From the NCBI GenBank assembly GCA_022478985.1, contig JAKSZP010012191.1:28152-92151 (forward strand): a stretch of DNA of 64,000 bases, given 5' to 3'. The notes below the pieces were generated by a model. That model was not told where the DNA came from. It did not search any database and worked only from the letters and a program-made list of their open reading frames with translations. Each line of letters opens with the position of its first letter. Within the stretch, counting starts at the first letter, position 1. The translations under genes were made by a program, and so were the position numbers. Shown here piece after piece: positions 58,972 to 64,000 of this stretch. The stretch comes from Massospora cicadina (taxonomy: Eukaryota > Entomophthoromycota > Entomophthoromycetes > Entomophthorales > Entomophthoraceae).

Positions 58972-59700
58972 TGTTAAATACTGAGTATTGCTCACTTGTT
59001 TAATAAAATCTTGCACTTATATTCAGGAATAAGTTTAGCAAAAATCCTCAATATTTCGTCAGGTCTTACGGTATATCATCTGTTTGGAAGCTCTTTAGGC
59101 TTAACTAGAAATGATAGCACTCATCTGGTCTATTTGGGCTAATTTTTCCTTTCTAATTCAGAACTTCTACTGATGCATGGCAAGATACAAGCTAGAAATT
59201 TCTGACTTGGCAGCTCGTTCAACTCTTAAAAAACAGACTAATAAAAACCAGGCGAAAGAGAAATAAGAATATATACTTTTATTGGAAGATATATTTGATG
59301 ATATGATTACTTGGCCAGGCGCCAGTATCTGTACCTCTAGGCATCATCTGGCCAATCTTTAGCACAATTTTTTCCAAGATAATATTTTACACATCAGTTA
59401 AGCCATTTTACTGATACAACAATGAGCTTTCGCTAAAGCTATTGGTGACATAATACTCTCAAAATTTGGAAAAAATTTCAGTGCAGAAATTGCAACACAA
59501 ATGTGAAAAATTTCCTAAGGTTAGCCCAATTTGAGTTTTTTCATACAGCTAATAAGATAAAACTTTTGGTAAATTTGGCATCAATTTAAAGTTAGTAATC
59601 TACCTCTAATCAGGACGTGAGAAGGCCTCCAGTAGCACTAGGTACTCCCATTGGGCTGTCCATATACAAGTGCTATCAAGTTTTGTCATGTGGCTGACAA
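58972..59700 (-). repeat. A2 5' LTR
   Basis: Starts tgttaaatact (reverse of the tttaaca end) and aligns in reverse with both A1 LTRs through ctaggtactccca at 59,638-59,650. Homology fades after about 59,720. Confidence 0.82.
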
Positions 59701-59739
59701 AATATGTTTGGTGGCAAAATTGAGGGTTTTTTTAAATTA

Positions 59740-59800
59740 ATGAAGTGCCCCTAATTAGGGATGTTGGTAGCCTCTTGACAATAAATGATCTTATGCACAG
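59740..59800 (-). repeat. Possible second A-LTR fragment
   Basis: gtgcccctaattagggatgttggtagcctctt resembles the reverse of A1 LTR positions about 208-235. It lies about 130 bp beyond the equivalent site in the A2 LTR. It could be a short duplication or an older LTR piece. (Longest quoted identity should be checked by alignment.). Confidence 0.35.
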
Positions 59801-59839
59801 GTAATCAATACTAATTTCCAGGTTTTTAGTTAGTATATA

Positions 59840-60867
59840 GAGTTGATGGTGTATATAGGTTTATTTTTGAGTCAACCACCAGAAATCAACAGCGAGCCAC
59901 TCAAAATTTGCTTTTTCCTTATCTAGAGTGATCATGTGGCCTTGGTTGAAAATTATGTTGCCCAGGAATGCGACCTGAGATTGAAAAGCTCATTTTTACT
60001 TATTTTCAGGGTTAGCTTTGCCGCCCTCATATGCTCAACTACTTGCTGCAAGTTGATTGCATTGGTTTATGGATCAGGGGAAAACAGCAGAATGTCATCC
60101 ATGTAGGCTACCACGCATATGCTAAAAAATCTCTAAGGCCACATCAATACAATGTTGGAAGACAACAGGCTTATTTTTAAGCCCAAAAGGCATGATCCAG
60201 AATTAAAAATCCCCTCCCAGGTATGTAATGCAGTGAAATGATCCTGGACTTACTTGATGTGAATCTGATTGTTAGCATTTGAGCAATCCAATTTGGAGAA
60301 AACCTTGGCTTCTCCACATAGTGAGGAATGTGTACTTGCACTAATATTGGATGCAGATCTTAGATGGTAACATTGTTCAGGTTGCCATAATCCATGTGGG
60401 GGCTTAGAGTTTCATACGCTTTCTCCATGAAGAGAAGGGGTGAGCACACTTAGAGGTCTGGAAAAGTATGGCCCACTTGGCTAGCTGTTCTGTGACTCAC
60501 ACATACAAATCTGCTTCTTCCCATAAAGTCAAAGGGTAGATGGGAGATGAAATGTGCACCATTTCTACTGTGAGCTTGATTTCAGAATTGAACTCAGAAT
60601 GTCTAGAAGAAAACTTGCAGAAGCCACATCAAAGGAAGACTCCAACCATTTTAAGCAATAAGGTAGGGTACTTAGGGGTATGCTTCATCAGTGGTGCAAG
60701 GGGAAGTTTGTGTACATTTGGCCATTGAAGAAAATTGCCTTAAGAGTCTTTTTTCAACATAAGGATTACCAACACCTGTCCATACTCAAGAAATAAATCA
60801 AGTTTTTACCCTTCAAACTGGTTTTAATATCAAAATTTCACCGCCACTCCATGCCCAGGATAATTGG
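59840..60867 (-). pseudogene. Element D reverse transcriptase (Gypsy)
   Basis: The minus strand has CVVAYMDDILLFSPDP near 60,070-60,120 (intact catalytic box), with further blocks toward 60,420 (MPFG-type region near 60,190) and SVVPKKD-type decay upstream. Left of about 59,840 it ends against the A2 LTR region. RNase H and integrase are not found. Confidence 0.78.
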
Positions 60868-60881
60868 GTAGAGGAGATTTT

Positions 60882-62815
60882 ATTTATCTATCTGAGGTAA
60901 GATGACCAGGGGACAGACATTACCAAACTAAAACTTAAACTAAAAATAACGTAACTAAATGATTCAAACAAAACACCCAAATGAGCGATTGAATGAATCA
61001 AAAATGAACAAAAACAACCAACCAGGTGGACAGTGGAGATCACTTATCCCTCCATGGCGGAATGGGAGGGGGGATTGGGGGGCTCATCTTCAGCAGCAGT
61101 TATCCTTTCCCAGAGTAGGGTGCATGTCAAGGCATATAGTAAGGGAGTTGGGGCTTTGGCGGTATGTGGTTTGATATCACTGATGATTGGTACTTCTGAG
61201 TAATTGTCAACCATAAAAATGGCAGTAGTATATTCAGCTAAAGCTTTTTCTGCTCTAATGTGGTCGTCCAGTAGTTTAACAAACATTGCAATATTAGTTC
61301 AGGTAAACTTAGCTTTCGGATTTCATGCTACAAAAACCAGATTCTGGATAGCGTTGGTGACATTTTTGTGTAGTTGTTTCACATTAATCTTACTTTTTGG
61401 AGTAAGATTTTTGTAAATAACAGGAGGTAGAATTCCTCCTGTGAGCGCTGCCACTAATTTGGCGGCAGCTTTTTGTAGGGGACGGCAATCTGGTCTGTCA
61501 GCTGCTTCTACTGCAAGCTGGTGATTGCTGTGGAATGGTTCACCATTGGCTTTGGGGCATATAAACGAGGGGGAAATTCTGAATCCCATTTTGCATTACA
61601 GAACTGGTCAACTTGCAGCGATGGTTCTTCAATAATATTACCTTATTTATCAATTTTTATCCAAAAACACCCATGGGTTCTGAAAAATTGAATTAGAATT
61701 GGCTTATGGTTGAGGATTGGTTAATTTTTGGATTTTGCCTGGGATCAAACTGGGGTCTAATCCTGCGCTTGATTTGAGAAATCATGTGTGGCACTGGGGC
61801 AAGGTGGGGGCTGATTGGTGGCTGAAGGTGAAAATACAGCGACAGGCTTTGGGGGAGAGAAAAGTAGGATCATACCCCATACCAGAGTTGGTGTGGGGTA
61901 GGTGGCAGATTAGTGGCTGTCAGATGAGCTGGAAGATTTCGGAAGAAGTGATGTCAGAAGCTGCTAGATATAGGCACTTGCATCTTGAGTGGTCTAACTC
62001 AAAACAGGACGGACAAATCGTCCATCCGCCCTTGACGCGGGCCCAGAATGGATGGTTGGGGGAAGAGGGGATAGCGGCGTGAGGGGGGAATTGACAGGGC
62101 AATTTTGTTCATTTCAGGGCTGATTGTGGCACACGCCCAAGGCCCAGCAAGGCGTGTGGCCCCATTTGGGACCACAAATTGCAAAGGTGGGGTTGTAGAA
62201 ATAGGCTGCCAAACCTTTCATCAGATCCTGGTGGAGAACCTCAGGGAGAAGGTGGGTAGGCAAGCCAGTGAACTGAACCACCAAAGTGGTGTCTGCTGGG
62301 AGCCAGGTCCGTGTTGTTGGGAGAGGTGTATCCTGTAAGACCAGGGGCACCATTGCTGCAGTGGTAGCATCAGCTTCACAGGTGAAGCCAAGATCAAAAT
62401 ACCCTTATAGGGGCAGAAGTCAATAAAGCATGCGGATGTCATCACCACCTAAGCCATTTTGATAATGGCTTGGTCGTTGTATGGGAAAAGTTTCCCATAT
62501 TTGACCCTAAGGCCAAAATGCATGCTGCTCCAGGGGAGCACCAGGGGGCAGTAGGGCACCGCTTAGGTTTGAGTGAGATGGGCATCGAGATCCTTGGAAG
62601 GAATGAATCATCCCAGGGGTTTGGTATGACTGGGTGAGCCAGTACAAGCGCGTTTTCCTGTTGGATGGAAAACAGTGGGGAGAGACTCGCCGCTGCTCCA
62701 CACTGGGGCAGCCAGCGGGGAATCCAATGACATCAGAGTGAACTTATGGCAGGCGATTAGTTTTTACTTTTTTCAAATGTATAAATTGCTTGGAAAGTTA
62801 TGCCAAGTGGAAAGA
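60882..62815 (-). mobile_element. Half-LINE C3 (ORF1-only) inserted in D
   Basis: 1,934 bp, flanked by gtagaggagatttt (60,868-60,881) and gtagaggagatctttt (62,816-62,831). It separates the D protease from the D RT. Its 3' end (left) carries gatgaccaggggacagaca and an aaataaa-type tail, like LINE L. Same length class as C1 and C2. Confidence 0.87.
60960..62700 (-). pseudogene. C3 ORF1-like protein
   Basis: Best-preserved member. The middle domain has DTTLVVQFTGLPTHLLPEVL and LAAYFYNPTFAICGPKWGHT (62,114-62,353). The knuckle CPSCFELDHSRCKC is at about 61,970-62,030, preceded by HPFWARVKGGW. A helical C-terminal segment includes KLVAALTGGILPPVIYKNLT (61,323-61,589). The acidic end ITAAEDEPPNPPSHSAMEG (61,044-61,110) corresponds to DEEEEPPDPPST in C2. 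No RT or endonuclease. Confidence 0.78.
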
Positions 62816-62831
62816 GTAGAGGAGATCTTTT

Positions 62832-63115
62832 GACTGCTAAAAGCTTTCAGTCAAATAGTAGTTACACACTTAAAAATCAACTAAACCCTGAACCTTCAGT
62901 GTTGGAATACCCTGTGATGCACTTGACCTAAACATACCACCAAGTAAGTAATGCAATCTAAGAAAGTCAGACAGGTCTGGGTCAATGAAATTTTCAGAAG
63001 CTCCAGTATCCACGAAAATAGTTGCGCTGAATTTCCCAAGGTTGAGGATTGAGTATCAGAAAGTAGTAAACAACCATAATAATCTTTATTGATAGCAGAA
63101 TAATCCAACGGTTTA
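62832..63115 (-). pseudogene. Element D protease
   Basis: At about 62,905-63,040: LGKFSATIFVDTGASENFID, an intact D-T-G retropepsin core, then DLSDFLRLHYLLGG. The preceding frame (SAINKDYYGCLLLSDTQSST) joins through a frameshift. This is the only Gypsy protease here, besides E, with an undamaged catalytic triplet. Confidence 0.85.
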
Positions 63116-64000
63116 CTGTAGTTTTTCTCTAGACATAATCACGCTCCCAGGATGGGTTTCCCATCAAAGAAGGGTAAAGAATAGTTTGCAATTTTTATCA
63201 CTGAAAAACATACCCATAGTACCATCAGCAGCTGCATATTAACCAACACTTTGGAGCATTAACGCTTGTTAAACTTCTTAAGTTCTCTTAATCATCTTGG
63301 CGCACAGGCTTGGGTTCATAGGAATGATGTGAAACACAGAAATTTTTGCAATACTGGACCCACAAAAGTTTCTAAATGACTCATTTTTTAAATGGCTTTT
63401 GTTTAAAAAGCGTTTTTAGGTGTCAGGGACACCATGCCTGCTTTGTTAGCCAACTAATATTTGCTATCTAACAGCATCACCACGAGTCCATATGTCAATG
63501 GCTCAGATGGTTCCCCAGGAATGAGCGTTAAAATGGAATACTCATCATATGGATCATTACTACAGAATTTGGGGTTAGACTCATCTGAACCCTAAAAATT
63601 CTCTAAAATGGAGGGAGAATCAGTAGGAAGTCATGCCCCTTCAAATAAAATTAATAGTCTTAATAGTCATAATTATATGAATGCCACAGGTGACATCATT
63701 GTGGCCAAATTGACTGAAACATGTAACAAAAATTTGGGGCTAGACCCCCTCTCACCTTTAAATTTCATGAAAAAGGAATGGAAGGGTAAGACTCCTCTTA
63801 TTTCAGAGGCTCACATGTGTTTTTGGGGCCCATATCTATAGGTACTCTCTGGGTGAATCAATGATGGCCCAATTACCTAGAACCTTTTTGTTGGGGCGGG
63901 GAAATCACCTCAAAGAGCTGCAATCAGATAATCAAAGCTGGTAGTAAAAGGTTGCCCTACTGGGGCGTTCCTAGTGGGAGTATCCAATGTTGCACAGAAA
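63116..64000 (-). other. Probable element D gag-side sequence, unrecognised
   Basis: Upstream of the D protease in element orientation, so gag is expected. Short minus-strand frames exist (for example NPKFCSNDPYDEYSILTLIP near 63,530), but no knuckle or capsid motif was recognised. A 77-aa plus-strand frame at 63,608-63,841 has no supporting feature. Confidence 0.4.

Larger units (their letters stand above)
30326..59700 (-). mobile_element. Composite Ty3/Gypsy element A2, split by nested insertions
   Basis: A2 is a second copy of family A on the minus strand. Its pieces, in element order, are: 5' LTR (59,700-58,972), gag N-terminus (58,970-57,670), [B2], gag (49,111-47,936), [C4], gag with knuckle and protease (46,703-45,353), [H], linker (32,170-31,856), [G2], linker (30,469-30,326). 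Each piece aligns in order with A1. RT, RNase H, integrase and 3' LTR are not found, so A2 is truncated at its 3' end near G1. Confidence 0.8.

Noticed and set aside
60959..61174. Plus-strand 71-aa frame near C3
   Set aside because: Antisense to the acidic C-terminus of the C3 ORF; no independent support.
1..64000. CRISPR arrays, bacterial operons, phage genes
   Set aside because: No regularly spaced repeats with unique spacers and no bacterial-style gene clusters; all repeats are explained by retroelements.

Overview
This window is a stack of nested, mostly dead retrotransposons. I found no convincing host protein gene, rRNA or tRNA. Non-LTR elements with a CCHC ORF1, an AP-type endonuclease, reverse transcriptase (RT) and a C-terminal zinc finger sit beside Ty3/Gypsy LTR elements (one a chromovirus), a tRNA-derived SINE and solo LTRs. 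This points to a repeat-rich eukaryotic nuclear genome. A large-genome fungus fits best, but that is inference and no taxonomic marker gene is present. Nearly every reading frame carries stops or frameshifts, so protein calls are pseudogene domains. Element letters (A, B, C, D, E, F, G, H, J, K, L, M) are local names.

Left half (1-27,303): one Gypsy element, A1 (+), runs from its 5' LTR (from ~88) to its 3' LTR (26,518-27,303). Five insertions split it: LINE L (368-5,620, minus, inside the 5' LTR, 12-bp target duplication); a 284-bp SINE (8,019-8,302, 17-bp duplication); Gypsy element B1 (9,626-15,548, minus); a half-LINE, C1 (15,599-17,505, 15-bp duplication); and chromovirus E (20,834-26,279, minus, two 632-bp LTRs, the youngest LTR element here). 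With these removed, A1 reads LTR-gag-protease-RT-RNase H-integrase-LTR.

Middle (27,304-31,855): a Gypsy integrase/chromodomain remnant, F (+), is split by a solo LTR, M, with a perfect 5-bp duplication. Two same-strand copies of an ORF1-like family (G1, G2) follow.

Right half (30,326-~59,700): a second A copy, A2 (minus), lies in pieces. It hosts G2, Gypsy H (32,171-45,352, +), half-LINE C4 and Gypsy B2 (49,112-57,669, minus). H hosts Gypsy J (36,059-43,309, minus), and a J LTR hosts solo LTR K. B2 hosts C5 in its LTR and C2 in its body, and C2 carries a 37-bp micro-insertion. Beyond A2, Gypsy remnant D (minus) holds a third full-length half-LINE, C3.

The most interesting thread is a non-LTR family group. 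An autonomous LINE (L), a ~1.93-kb family carrying only an ORF1-like frame (C1, C2, C3) and a SINE have related 3' ends, as if the short elements borrow the LINE machinery. Relatives C4 and C5 have the same ORF1 type with a different 3' end, and that end also occurs alone as 17-bp and 37-bp insertions with target duplications.
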